DNA from: Punica granatum
Taxonomy: Eukaryota; Streptophyta; Magnoliopsida; Myrtales; Lythraceae
DNA length: 64,000 nucleotides
Assembly: GCF_007655135.1 (NCBI RefSeq)
Contig: NC_045129.1
Span: forward strand, 19,442,274-19,506,273
Reading direction: 5' to 3'
The notes below the pieces were generated by a model, which was not told the DNA's origin, did not search any database, and saw only the letters and a list, made by a program, of their open reading frames with translations. Of this stretch, positions 1 through 11,600 are shown in pieces (within the stretch, counting starts at the first letter, position 1; each line of letters opens with the position of its first letter). The translations under genes were made by a program, and so were the position numbers.

Positions 1-7
1 GCCAAGC
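1..7 (-). other. Edge of primer-binding site of an element lying left of the window
   Basis: The seven bases GCCAAGC directly precede the LTR that starts at 8. The same bases precede the 5' LTRs at 22480 and (as GCCAAGT) 35940, where they form the start of the primer-binding site on the minus strand (TTGGCGACTCC). This identifies the LTR at 8-4844 as the 5' LTR of a minus-strand element whose body lies left of position 1. Confidence 0.7.
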
Positions 8-3000
8 TGTACGGACCCGAATGTGGACTCTCGTCGGGGCCCGCATGCGCGCTTTTGGATCGCGCGGCTTGGGAGTGTCCACCTTCCCGTGGGGACAAGT
101 GACGGACACACGTGAGAGAAGGAGTCGCCACTTATCATTTTACGACCCGTAGGTCGAGGGTGGATAAGTTACCCGGGTCTAGGGGTATGGAACACCTAGT
201 TTGTTGTTAAGGCATTAGTCTGTGCGGAACCGGAAAATCCGAGTTCGGGGGTTCATGTTACGTGCGGGCCTATATCCCGCACGCCCTTTCGGTACTCTGG
301 TTTGCTAAGCTTGCATGTTTTATTATTTACCGCGTGAATTAAGTTGCGCTCGGCTCTCCCGTTTTGACACCGTAAAGGGAGAGAAGTAAATCTATATGTC
401 GGGGAATTGGTTCACAATTTTGCGATACAGTTCATCAAACCATGGAGGTTGAATCCCTGCGTGAACCAGAACCGCGAGATCTTGGATTTACTTGTATCTG
501 GGCAAGCATTAGACCGATTCGATTAATTCGACTCTCGGACCGTTCGCTCACCGACTGAAATTCTTACAGAATGAATGTACAAAATAAAATCCTTACAATG
601 CTCTCGAAAACAATAAATATAAATTACAAATGGCCGAATTCCAGTCGACTCGCGTTCGGTTATTATTCCGCTCTAACTCACCGTGAGTTTAGGGAAAAGA
701 CCGAAGAACTGAAATTCAATGGACGCTCTCACTGAATAGGGCGTTGGACCCTGTGAGTGTTGATTAGGGCGTTGGACCCTGTGCTCGATGATTAGGGCGT
801 TGAACCCTAATATTATTCGGCCTAGGGATCAGGCTCGACCCGCATGGCAAACAGGTGTGGAAAGATAACACGCAACATGTTAATAGCAGACAAAGTATTT
901 GTTATTGTCGTGTTTACGTGAATTAACAGATTATTAACCCAGGGGTGTTTTTGCAAGCAAATGCCATATGCTAAGCAATCAAACACGTGCCAATGTTTTA
1001 GCATTCGGCTTTGGTTTGAAACTTGAAAAGGAGAGCCAAATCTCATGTGTGTGGATTGTTTTTACAGTTGTTCTGTATTGTGACACTGAATTTTCACTGA
1101 ATTAGCCAAACTCTTGTTTTGACTCTAGATTTGGAATCTAGAATTCCTCCTAACCATTATCTAGTGTTTGGTTAGGTCGAGTGAAAGGTTAATCAGCATT
1201 TTGCATGTTTTCTGACAGAGATAACCGTTCTAGTTACCCGAGTCTATGTTAGGATGACAGAAACTCATCAGTTAGATAAGAAAAGGCTATGCAGATGAAC
1301 CTGCCCCTAAACAGGTAGCCTGTTCTTATCCCGTACTGTAGTGTTTCTGTCATGCTAACCCTAAGGGTGTCGCTGAATTGTGAAAAGACGATTTTGCCCT
1401 TTATTTGAAAATTGTTTTCAGAAAAGGGGAAACATCGCAGTGCGGGCCACCTCGGCCTGTAGCTGGTGTCGACCAATTCCCTGGATCGTCCAGGGTTGTG
1501 CAAGAATCCCGAAAAAGCCAAAGAACCGGTCGATCTACCCGGAAGTGATCTAGAAAGATCTTCTGTATCCTGACCTGAGTTACCTGGAATCAGGTAAAAA
1601 CTCAAGTTGAGACACAGAAGCCCTTTTCAGACGTCCATGCTACATCGGACCGCGCGTTTCGAGTTTTGAAATTGATAAGTTACAAAAGGGCACCAACGTC
1701 ATTTGACAACTCATCGACGCGATTTATCAGTTAATGGTCGATTCGTGTAAACTTTATCATTGTGAAGTGGGTTTAATCACGTGAGCGTCCCGATTAACCC
1801 GTTCGTGAAATTAATGCTTAAGGGTTGTGCCGAATGCAATAATTGTGAAAACGATTCGCAACTCGACGACCAAGACGATTCCATAAAGGTCGAGGATAAT
1901 TTGGTCCAATGACCGAAACTGCCCTCGTAACCGAATGGACCCGAATGAGTCATTGATACCCGAATCCATGCATGCTTTGTTTTGAAAAGACATTTTCATG
2001 CGATATTGCGACGATAATGTAAATTGCAAATTACACGAAAGCCGAGAACGAACTCAAAACGGGAAGAGGAAGTCTCATGCAACCCGTACGAGTCTAAGGG
2101 GTTCTCGGTTACTTCTCCTTGGAGATAGCCGAGAGGTCCCATGGCCCGAATGGGGTTCTACGAGGTTTCCCCGCCTCGTTTCAAATCATTTCTCGCATGC
2201 TTAAATGACAAACATGATAAATGACACGATTAAACGAAAGTCGGTATCGCCATGATTTGAATAACGCATTCGAACATGCAAACATGCACAAACAAGTTAT
2301 TTAAGGAATTGATAAAACAATACCGACTTCATGCATGTAAGAAAACACGAGAAAACTCGGGAATCGAACTTGGATCGGGCTAAGAAGGCCGTTCTTAACC
2401 CGAGGAAAGCAAGCCAAGTCTCGGTTACCTCTTCTTGAGGCAAACCCGAGAGCTCTTTTACTTATTTCGGGTCGAGAAGGTCTTCCGAGGGTCGATCCAA
2501 ACGTTTCCTGACATGCTAACATGTTAATCGAGGATAAACATGCATGATATAATGTAAAAGTGCATAAAAATGAAGTCTTGCAAATGAACATGCTTTGTGC
2601 ACCATATTATTCCATAGCCGTGCAAATAATGTAAAAAGCCCTAACTCTTCTAAGTCAAGAGTGATTTACCTAGCCTCGGGGTACGAGGAAAGAGTCGGGG
2701 AAGTGTTCGAGAGTCGGGTGACTCGGTAGAACGCTTGGAAGGATGCTCAGGTGCAAAGGATGCACGTTCGGGTGTGCACGGACGTTGGGCGCGCGGGCAG
2801 GCACGGGGGCATGCGCGGGCGCGTGGGCAGGCGCACGGGGCATGCGGGTAGGCGCGCGGCGGGCCCGCGGGGCGTGTGCGGGGCGTGCCGGGCGTGCGCG
2901 GGCTGGCGCTGGACTGTCACTATTCACCCGAGAGTGACGATTTTGCCCAAAATGCACTATTTGACCTTAAACAATAATTTAAAGACTTCAAATGGAAAAA

Positions 3001-4844
3001 CCAACTTCACCAATGAACTCCATGGGTCCAAAATGAGTGGGATATGGAGTTTGGGAATTTTTGAAGTTAAGTCGAGATGATGAACACCGGCTTCCGACTT
3101 AAGAATTTTGGGTTTTGTTCGGTGTTTTCTTTTCTGTTTTTCGAATCTGAAGCTTGCTGGTTCTTGGCTGCTCTTAGCTATGGAGTTTGAGAGGATTTTA
3201 GAGGGAGAAAGCTAGTGAGAAGTGTGCAAGAGGAGAAGTCCTTAACTTAATCACTTTGGAGCAATATATAGGCAAAGTTAATGAGCAATTAAGTGAAGAA
3301 AAGCTTGATTAAGGCAAGGCTTAGGGAGATCCGAATTTTCTAAGCAACATAAGGATGAATGTCATCCAAGTATTCTTCATGGAGAAGAGTTAAGAGCATT
3401 GAATGCATGGATAGTGATGGTTGAGTGCAAGAAGGAGAAAGCTAGATATTTTGCATGCAACTTGGCTAGCTTTGTCTTGAGCAAAAGGGAAGAAGATGTC
3501 GTGGGTCCCGCTTGGTTTGGAGTTGAGTCGGAAGGAAGCTCGAATCTCGATTGATTGCGCATTCGAAGCTCGTGGTTCAAATTGAACGTCGAATTGTCGA
3601 TATATGCGAGAAAACGGATTTAATGAGCCCAAGATTGGCACTTTTCGTGGAAAAATGCCTCGGGTCCGTATGAGTCTCGGAAGCCGGTTTTGCTCATTGC
3701 AGGTGACCAGAGCGAAGTTGTCCGCTTCTGACAGCATATCTTGTATATGCATCTCACGTTGGTCATTTTGACATAAATTGTCAGACAACGTGAACAATTG
3801 TCCCTTAAGCCGGTAATGCTAACGTGGGGCCGGAGACGTCCTAGGAGGCCGAAACTGGATTTCTCAGAATGATTTCTGAGTTGCTTGGGCACTCCGGAGA
3901 TTACTGTAATCTCTGTTTGTCGAGATCAGACCTCCAAGGACTTGAAAAGCGTATCTGAGACCTCTAAAGCACTGCTCGGGAGGTCTAGATGAGTCGTGTG
4001 ATTTATTCGGATGATTCCACATTGAGCCCTGAGAAGGCTAGCATGGTGTAGGATAGACACCCGGCGTCAAGTTTCCGTAAAAAGGACCTCCGGATATGCA
4101 TTTCCACTGAAAATGGCCATTTCCGCTCCTCGGAGGTTACTCTGGAAACTGATAAGGGTTTTGCTGTCTGTTTTGCCCAATTATGAATGTCCGCTAGAGT
4201 TTTCAGGGCAATGCGGTATGAACTTCATTTGCCGTAATTCCATCAGACCAGTCTCCGGCTATGCTCTTCTGAAGAGGGGTATACTTGTTTTGTCGCTCGG
4301 AAGTCATTCGGTGTGCCTGTATGACTTCCAAAAGACAATCTGAAGCACTGCTCGTGCTCTGTAAGATTGTGGGACATGGCCGCATCTGATATTTGGAATT
4401 AACTTTTCTCCGAGAAACCGGCATTTTTGGACTTCCACTGAAAAGTTGTCTGTATACAGAAAGTTATTCTGTATAGAGCAGATGATTTACGAAATGCGTT
4501 TGAAGACACTTTTCATTTGTTTGGCATCGATGTGGATTTTTGAAGTCCAATGTTGGCTATCTTCTGACGGTTGAGCGAACTATCGAAAAATAGGACTGTC
4601 CACGTGGTACATTGGAAATGCCGGTTTTGGACATTGTTGAGCTCTCTAGTCACTCTGTTGCTTTTTGATGACCCCTGGGGTCCTTCTGTCATATCCATGT
4701 GTCATTTGCCCGATTTCGCCGACTTGAGGATGAATAGTGATTTTCTACTCTGTTAAGTCGTTTTTCTGTACTCTGCTCAAGTCATAGCTTGGATCATTGC
4801 TGATAATGTAATTTGAGTTGGTGAGCCAAAATGGGGTGCTGACA
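8..4844 (-). repeat. 5' LTR, subfamily A, of a minus-strand Tat/Ogre-like retrotransposon
   Basis: A 4,837-bp LTR bounded by TGTACGGACCCG at 8 and GGTGCTGACA ending at 4844, so it has TG..CA ends. It aligns along its length with the solo LTR at 42819-49419 and with the split LTR at 40963-51536. It carries the 21-base hairpin found in the other LTRs (262-282) and two longer imperfect hairpins (2103-2134 and 2419-2451). A GC-rich stretch lies at 2785-2915. Short open frames in it are not gene-like: they are low-complexity or run antisense to one another. The other LTR and the body are outside the window, so no target duplication can be tested. Confidence 0.85.
2785..2915. repeat. GC-rich low-complexity tract inside an LTR
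   Basis: A run of GGGC/GCGC-type short repeats, nearly pure G and C. The corresponding place in the solo LTR (45620-46793) is expanded to about 1.2 kb, and at 49510-49680 it is again short. It is therefore a length-variable minisatellite of subfamily A LTRs. Arg/Ala-rich translations over it are by-products of composition. Confidence 0.75.
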
Positions 4845-4930
4845 GCCACCGCGCATGAGGTGGTCCAGACCAAACGCCAAACGAACCATATCACATAGCG
4901 CTCCACGCTAATTCTAAATTCCAAATTCTT

Positions 4931-5924
4931 ATTCTGGTCTATCCTGGTCTCCATTCGGGTCTATCCCGGCCTCATTGAGGTCTATCCTGGCCTCATTCAG
5001 GTCTATCCTGGTCCATTCAGGTCTATCCCGGTCTCATTCAGGTCTATCCCGGTCTCATTCAGGTCTATCCTGGTCCATTCGGGTCTATCTCGGTCTCATT
5101 CAAGTCTATCCTGGTCCATTCGGGTCTATCCCGGTCTCATTTAGGTCTATCCTGGTCCATTCCGCTCTATCCTAGTCCATTCGGGTCTATCTCGGTCTCA
5201 TTCAGGTCTATCCCGGTTTCATTCAGGTCTATCCCGGTCTCATTCGGGTCTATCCCGGTCCCATTCGGGTCTATCCTGGTCTCATTCCGGTCTATCCAGG
5301 TCTCATTCGGGTCTATCCCGGTCTCATTCAAGTCTATCCTGGTCCCATTCGGGTCTATCCCGGTCTCAATCAGGTCTATCCTGGTCTCATTCGGGTCTAT
5401 CCCGGTTTCATTCAGGTCTATCCTGGTCCATTCGGGTCTATCCCGGTCTCATTCAGGTCTATCCTGATCCATTCGGGTCTATCCCGGTCTCATTCAAGTC
5501 TATCCTGGTCTCCATTCGGGTCTATCCCGGTCTCATTCAGGTCTATCCTGGTCCATTCTGGTCTATCCCGGTCTCATTCAGGTCTATCCTGGTCCATTCG
5601 GATCTATCCCGGTCTCATTCGGGTCTATCCCTGTCTCATTCAGGTCTATCCTGGTCCATTCGGGTCTATCCCGGTCTCATTCAGGTCTATCCTGGTCCAT
5701 TCGGGTCTATCCCGGTCTCATTCAGGTCTATCCTGGTTCATTCAAGTCTATCCTGGTCCATTCGGGTCTATCCTGGTCTCATTCGAGTCTATCCCGGTCT
5801 CATTCAGGTCTATCCTGGTCCATTCGGGTCTATCCCGGTCTCATTCGGGTCTATCATGGTCTCCATTCGGGTCTATCCCGGTCTCATTCAAGTCTATCCT
5901 GGTCCATTCGGGTCCATCCCGGTT
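4931..5924. repeat. Minisatellite of about 20-21 bp units
   Basis: About 1 kb of tandem units of the form ATTCRGGTCTATCCYGGTCY, often in pairs of alternating types (about 41 bp). The unit core GGTCTATCC..GGTC is the reverse complement of the core of the repeat at 12545-12920 in the complete element. The array thus sits in the homologous place, between integrase and polypurine tract, but is much longer here. Open frames across it (for example 4975-5175) encode only short repeated peptides. Confidence 0.9.
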
Positions 5925-6065
5925 TTAATTTTCGGCACGATATCTCGATATATCCAAGCAGGGTACAAGCAGCCATGGGGGAACGGTATCAGAGCAGTCG
6001 CCCGACCCAAAAAGGGGGGTGCTTCTTATAATATTTGGTTATACCCTCTAACCGAGCATGCAACT

Positions 6066-6079
6066 AAAGAGGGGCAAGC
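6066..6079 (+). other. Polypurine tract of element P
   Basis: AAAGAGGGGCAAGC lies immediately before the LTR start TGTCAGCACC at 6080. The identical tract in reverse complement abuts the 3' LTR of the complete element (12392-12405). An AGAGGGGCA-type tract is typical of Tat/Ogre elements. Confidence 0.8.
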
Positions 6080-8623
6080 TGTCAGCACCCCATTTTGGCC
6101 CACCGGCTTCCTACACGAGAATCCCCGACCAAAGCCCGGGTTACTATTCATCACCCGACAATCAGAGGCGAACATGCGGGCACGGAGACATGAATTACAG
6201 GAGAAAAGCAAGGTGCACTAGAAAGGCGGAGGAGAGCCGTCAGAAGAACAGACAAACAAGCAACCCCGAAAACAGCGGAGCCGGCACTGTGGCACTATTC
6301 ATCATCGAATCACTGAAACACCGAAAGGTGCCCAATATGGGACTCTAAAAATCCCTCTCAGTGCCAAAATGACCAACGACACGTCCGGGCGCGTCACGGA
6401 GACATCTCGCTTAGGCCAAGACCCTCGATCTCTCACGGGTGCCTTTTCTGACGGGGACCCCGGGACCCGATCCACTAACAAGTAAACGGCACCCCAAAAC
6501 GGGCCTACAGGCACCCAGGGACCACCGGGGTCGGGGAACAAGCTTCAGATGACCTTTCGGAACTCTACAGGGTTTCCCGAGGGACGTTTCAATGGTAGCG
6601 AACGCCTCCCGGTGAATCTTCGGGGCATATTCACAGAAAATAGAGATCACAGCGATCCCCGAACACCTCAAGACATTCGGGAAACACTGAAAAAGCCCCG
6701 GTCACAAGTCCCTAGGTCTCCCCTGGGGCAACGGTCTTCGGTCGGGGACGACGAGCCAACGATCCCCCGCGAGGCAAAAGGGTCACCGAAACGAACATTA
6801 AGATGCACAAAGAGCAATCGGAGACTGGGGGCAATCAACTCCACTCCGAATGTCCGAACAGGGCAAAATCGACTCTCGAGGCGCCGAGCCACCCGAACAT
6901 TCGTTCACATGAAATATGGCGATGTTGGGTTCACTCAAATCCTCTTCGTGCAAGCGTTCCAAATCTATTAATTAATTGGACATCGAAGATCGGACGCGCG
7001 TTCAATCAAGTCTCGAGCTTTTCCCGGCTTTTCTCTTATTCGAATGGGACCCACAGCTCAGCCAAGCCAAGCCACCAAGCCGCGGCTCAACCCCAAGCCA
7101 CGGCTCAATCCCTCAAGCCCCCGCTCAGCCGCAATTAGCCACGGCTAATTCCCCATGGCTGGCGGCTCAAAGCTCCCCCACCACAAATTCAAATTTCTCT
7201 TACACATCCATCACCCCCATCACTTCTCCTTTGCTTTCCCCACACTCAACATGACCCAAACCCCATCTTAATCTCCCTCCAATTTTCGGCAGCCCCCTAT
7301 TAGCCTCAAAACCGTGATTAACCTCACTTAACCGAACCATTAGAGCCTCCTATAAGTTCTCATTCATCATTAGACTTAATCACTTCTTCCATTTCACTCT
7401 CTCTCAAGCCAATCTCTCTCCAAAAACCTCTCAAACTCCAGCCACCTCCCTCATTTCCGTCCAGCATTTGCTAAGGCCGAAACCGGCCAAAATCACCGAA
7501 AAACCACCCTGTATTTCGGTAACCACCCGACCCGACTTAAACCAAAAATCATCAAACTCCCTAGCCTACATATTTCCCACCCCCTAAGTCCATTTCCGGG
7601 CTTAGTTTTTCCATTTGAAGCCTCCATCATCGTGTTCTGCCCGCATGAAGAATCGGGTCCCGAGACCGTTACCGAGTGCACACCGAACCTCCACGTGTGT
7701 CGTTTCGCCCCACGACCTTGGCGAGTCGTGCCATCATGTTCAAAGGGTTCCTCACAACCCTCACCCTCCCCCATGAAGAGGAGGCCACGATCCGAGGGCC
7801 GATCCACCGTGCACAACCACCGTTTCATCGTTTTCTTCCTTACCGAGCTCCTTGTGTTTTTATCGAACTTTTTCTCACTGTTTCGGGCTTGTCTAGGGCT
7901 TAGCACATTCGGGACTACCCACGAACGTCTAGATCCGTCCCTTAGGAGTCCAACAAGCCCGATCTTGCATCGTGCCGTGGCCGGAGCTAGCGTGCCGACC
8001 TCGTTCTTCCCGAGTTGCCGCGGCTGCCACCTCTCGGGTCCCTTGACCCATAGCTTCTAGCCGAGTCTTGCGACTCTCAAGACCGCTTCCCCGACTCTTT
8101 TCCTCGCACATCGAGGCTAGGTAACGTCTCTTACAACTTAGGGAAGCTAGGATATTCGATTCGTGCTTGTATGAAACGTTTATATGGTTAAAATAACCGG
8201 GGAGCATGAAAGATGGCGTTTTTTTCGGATCTAAATCCCATGCAAACCATGCATCGTCATGTGTTATTATCACATCCGTACGTCGTATTAATATGAATAA
8301 ATAACGCGAGAGGGACCGGATCCGAGAGGAGGAGATCATCATAAACTCGAGGAGGCCATAGAGACTCTCGGCCGAGCCTCATGAAGGAGGGTCGTGAGCC
8401 TCTTCGGCCTCCTAGGGTCCATGACCCTCTCCTCCTCCCGGATTAGGCCACCTCTACGCCGGGAAGTCTCTAACCGCGGCTAAGACATGATTAAATGAGG
8501 GGAATGGCTCGGAATCTAGGAAGGAGAGCCCTTGGAGGGTTCGGCCATGCCGAGGAACCCATGGCCACCTCCTTACAATAGGGGCCGTGAGGCTCCTTGG
8601 CCTATCCGAAGCCTTAGGGCTCC
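6080..8623 (+). repeat. 3' LTR of element P, first part (plus orientation)
   Basis: It starts TGTCAGCACCCC, the LTR start in plus orientation, directly after the polypurine tract. It runs for 2.5 kb homologous in reverse complement to the B-type LTRs, then is interrupted at 8623 by the complete element. The last five bases, GCTCC, are one copy of that element's target duplication. The P LTR continues at 27488. Joining the two flanks after removing one GCTCC gives a sequence that aligns continuously with the other LTRs. Confidence 0.85.
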
Positions 8624-11600
8624 TGTGCGCACCCGAATTTAATCTCGTCGGGGCACGCATGCGCGCGCCTAAGCAAACGCGGCTTGGCAGTGTCCACCTT
8701 CCCGGGGACGTGCGACGGACGCACGTGAGAAGGAGTCGCCACTTGCCATTTTACGACCCGAAGATCGAGGGCCGGTAAGTTACCCGGGTCTAGGGGTACG
8801 GGGTACACCTAAATGCTAAGGCAATGGTCGTACGGAACCGGAAATTCCAAATTCGAGGGTTCTATTACGTGCGGGCCTATATCCCGCACGCCCTCTCGGT
8901 ACTCTAGCTTGCTAGGCTTGCCATTTTGTTTATTTAACGCGTGATTTAGAGTTGCGCTCGACTCGCCCGTTTTGACACCGTGAATTCGATGAATTGATCA
9001 AGTCGAGCTAAGAGTCCGAAAGATGAGTAGGCTCGTGTGTCGAGGAATCGGTTCACTATCTTAGAGTTACAGTTCATCGAAACGTGATGGTCGATTCCCT
9101 GCGTGAACAGAAACCGCGAGTACCCAAGCTTACTCACCCTTAGGTGGCGATAGACCGACCCGATTATAGGGAGTTTGGTGATTTTTGGCTTAAGTCGGGT
9201 CGGGTGGTTACCGGAATACCGGGTGGTTTTCCGGCGGTTTCGGCCGGTTTAGGCCTTGGCACGGGCTGAACGGAAATGAGGGAGAGGGCTGGAGCTTGAG
9301 AGGATTCTTGAGAGAGATTGGCTTGAGAGAGAGTGAGAATGGAGAAGTGATTAAGTCTAATGATCAATGGGAACTTATAGGATGTGCTAATGGCTTGATT
9401 AAGGGGAGTTGATTGCGATTTTGTGGCCTAAGCTAGGGCTGCCGAAAATTGGAGGGAAGATTAGGGAGGTGTTTGTGTCTTGTAGAGTGTAGAGAAAGCA
9501 AGAGGGGTGATGGGTGTGATGGATGGATGGAGGGAGGTGATGGACGTGAGGGAAATTTGAATTGTGTGGTGGGGGATGCTTGGAGCCGCCGGCCATGGAG
9601 GGAGAAGCCGCGGCTTGGGGCTGTCCAATCGGAGCCGTGGCTGATTGTGGGCGAGCCGTGGCTTGGGGTTGAGCCGCGGCTTGTTGGCTTGGCTTGGCTG
9701 AGCTGTGGGTCCCATTCGGTTGAGAGAAAAGCCGGAAAATGCTTGAGACTTGATTGAGCGCGCGTCCGATCTCCGATGTCCAATTAATTTATGGATTTGG
9801 AGTGCTTGAATGACGAGGATTTGAATGAGCCTAATATCGCCATGCGTCGTGTGGATGAACGTTCGGGCGATTCGGCGCCTCGGGAGTCGGTTTTGCCCTG
9901 CTCGGACGTTCGGAGTGGAGTTTAGCGTCCCTCGATCCCCGATTGTTCTTTGTGCATCCCTGCATTCGTTTTGGCGATCCTTTTGCCCCGTGGGGGATCG
10001 TTGGCCCGTCGTCCTCGGTCAGGGTCCGTTGGCCCGGGAAGACCTGGGGATTTTGACCGGGATTTTCTCAGTGTGCCCTGAATGCCTTGAGGTGCTTGGG
10101 GATTATTGTGAGGTGCTCAGAGATCGCTGTGGTCTCTGCTTTCCGTGGAAATGCCCCGAAGGCTCGCCGGGAGACGTTTGTGACCATTGAAACGTATTTC
10201 GGGAAACCGAGCCGAGTTCCAGAAGGTTGTCTGAAGCTTGTTCCCCAACCCTGGTGGTCCCTGGGTGCCTGTAGGCTCGTTTTGAGGGGCCGTTTGCTTG
10301 TCAGTGGAGCGAACCCTGGGAGCTCTGTCAGAAAGGGCGTTCGTGAGGGAACGGGGTGTCCCGGCTTAAGCGGGATGCCCCGAAAATGCGCCCGGACGCG
10401 TCATTGATCACTTTAGCACTGAGAGGGATTTTTGGAGCCCCATATTGGGCACCTTTCGGTACTTCGGTGACTCAGTGATGAATAGTGCCACAGTGCCAGT
10501 TCCGCTGCTTTCGGGGTTCCTTGTCCGTTCATTCTTCTGGCTGCTCTCTTCTGCCTTTCTCAGTGGACCGTGCTCTTCTCTCATCGTTCATGACTCCGTG
10601 CTCGCCTATTTGCCTCTGATTGCCGGGTCTGCTAGTTTCACGGGGCCAACGGAAGCGTGAAAGAAATAGAAATTCAAAATTTCCTACCCGTGAAACTAGA
10701 TCCCAAGACCTTCTAGTAGAATGGGAATAGATAAAGTGTACCTGAAATCTTTTAAATTGTCGATCGAGCGTCCCACGCGTGACGCCTCTACCGGTATCCA
10801 CACCGACTTCGTCGACGAGTCTTCGAGATCAACGGTGCTAGCGGCCAATGCTCGAAGGAAACACCGGTGCGACTCCAATCTTTATTAGATGAATTGAGCT
10901 CTTCGAATCAAACAATTTGATTCGAAAGTTCATACACATATATGGGTGCACGTGCATACAAAGTCTTACAAATGCATCATATGCATTCTTCTGTACGCCC
11001 ACACATTCATATGCATCATATGCATATAAACTATACATATGCCCATCCATTCAATTCTTGAATGGAAGCCATGTGTAAGTATGCATGAAAACATGCAATG
11101 TAACACATGTCTTGAATGGCCATGCATGCATGCCATTATCTGGCCGTCCATGCAAAAGCCAAATGGCTTTATTTCGTGCCGCCGTGCGTCTCTATTTCGT
11201 GTATAAATCGAGTCCAATTAATCTAGTAAATCGGGTCTAGTTAATCGGTAAATTTAATCTCATTAAATATCCGTTTAACTAATCGCACCATAACTCGTCT
11301 AATCTCTATTAGACAGATGTAGTGTTTCAAAACCATCTCGTCGATTTGGTCGTAGTGTGTGACCCTGTAGGTTTCCGATTACGTTGATAGTAATATCGAA
11401 ATCTCTATTTCAATATTACAAACAGTGAACGGCATCTAGCAATGCATCACTACTACTCAAGTAATCAGAAAGTCAATTTCTCGACGAACCTTGTGACCTA
11501 TGTTACCGTGCAGTATAATCCCTTTGTCCTCTATATCTCTATTGAGCCCAAGGCATGGTCGTTGTCATCCTTGTATGGTTCAATCTCTCTTTCTTGGTTT

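Larger units (their letters stand above)
4845..6079 (+). mobile_element. 3' internal end of plus-strand element P (fragment)
   Basis: Read in reverse complement, this stretch matches the 3' internal region of the complete element (12392-12990). It shares the segment around AAACGCCAA and AGCGCT, a G/C-rich minisatellite built on GGTCTATCC, and the end AAAGAGGGGCAAGC directly before the LTR. It is therefore the last 1.2 kb of the internal region of an element in the opposite orientation. It is cut off at 4845 by the A-type LTR to its left. No coding frame of a known protein remains. Confidence 0.8.

Noticed and set aside
4975..5175. Frame with repeated RSILVHSGLS-like peptide
   Set aside because: Direct product of the 20-21-bp minisatellite; no start context and no relatives among known proteins that I recognise.
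5990..6001. GGTATCAGAGCAG, resembling the initiator-Met tRNA primer-binding site of plant retrotransposons
   Set aside because: It lies in the 3' internal end of element P, upstream of the polypurine tract, not just inside a 5' LTR. The homologous place in the complete element (about 12440-12530) lacks it. It is a chance match.
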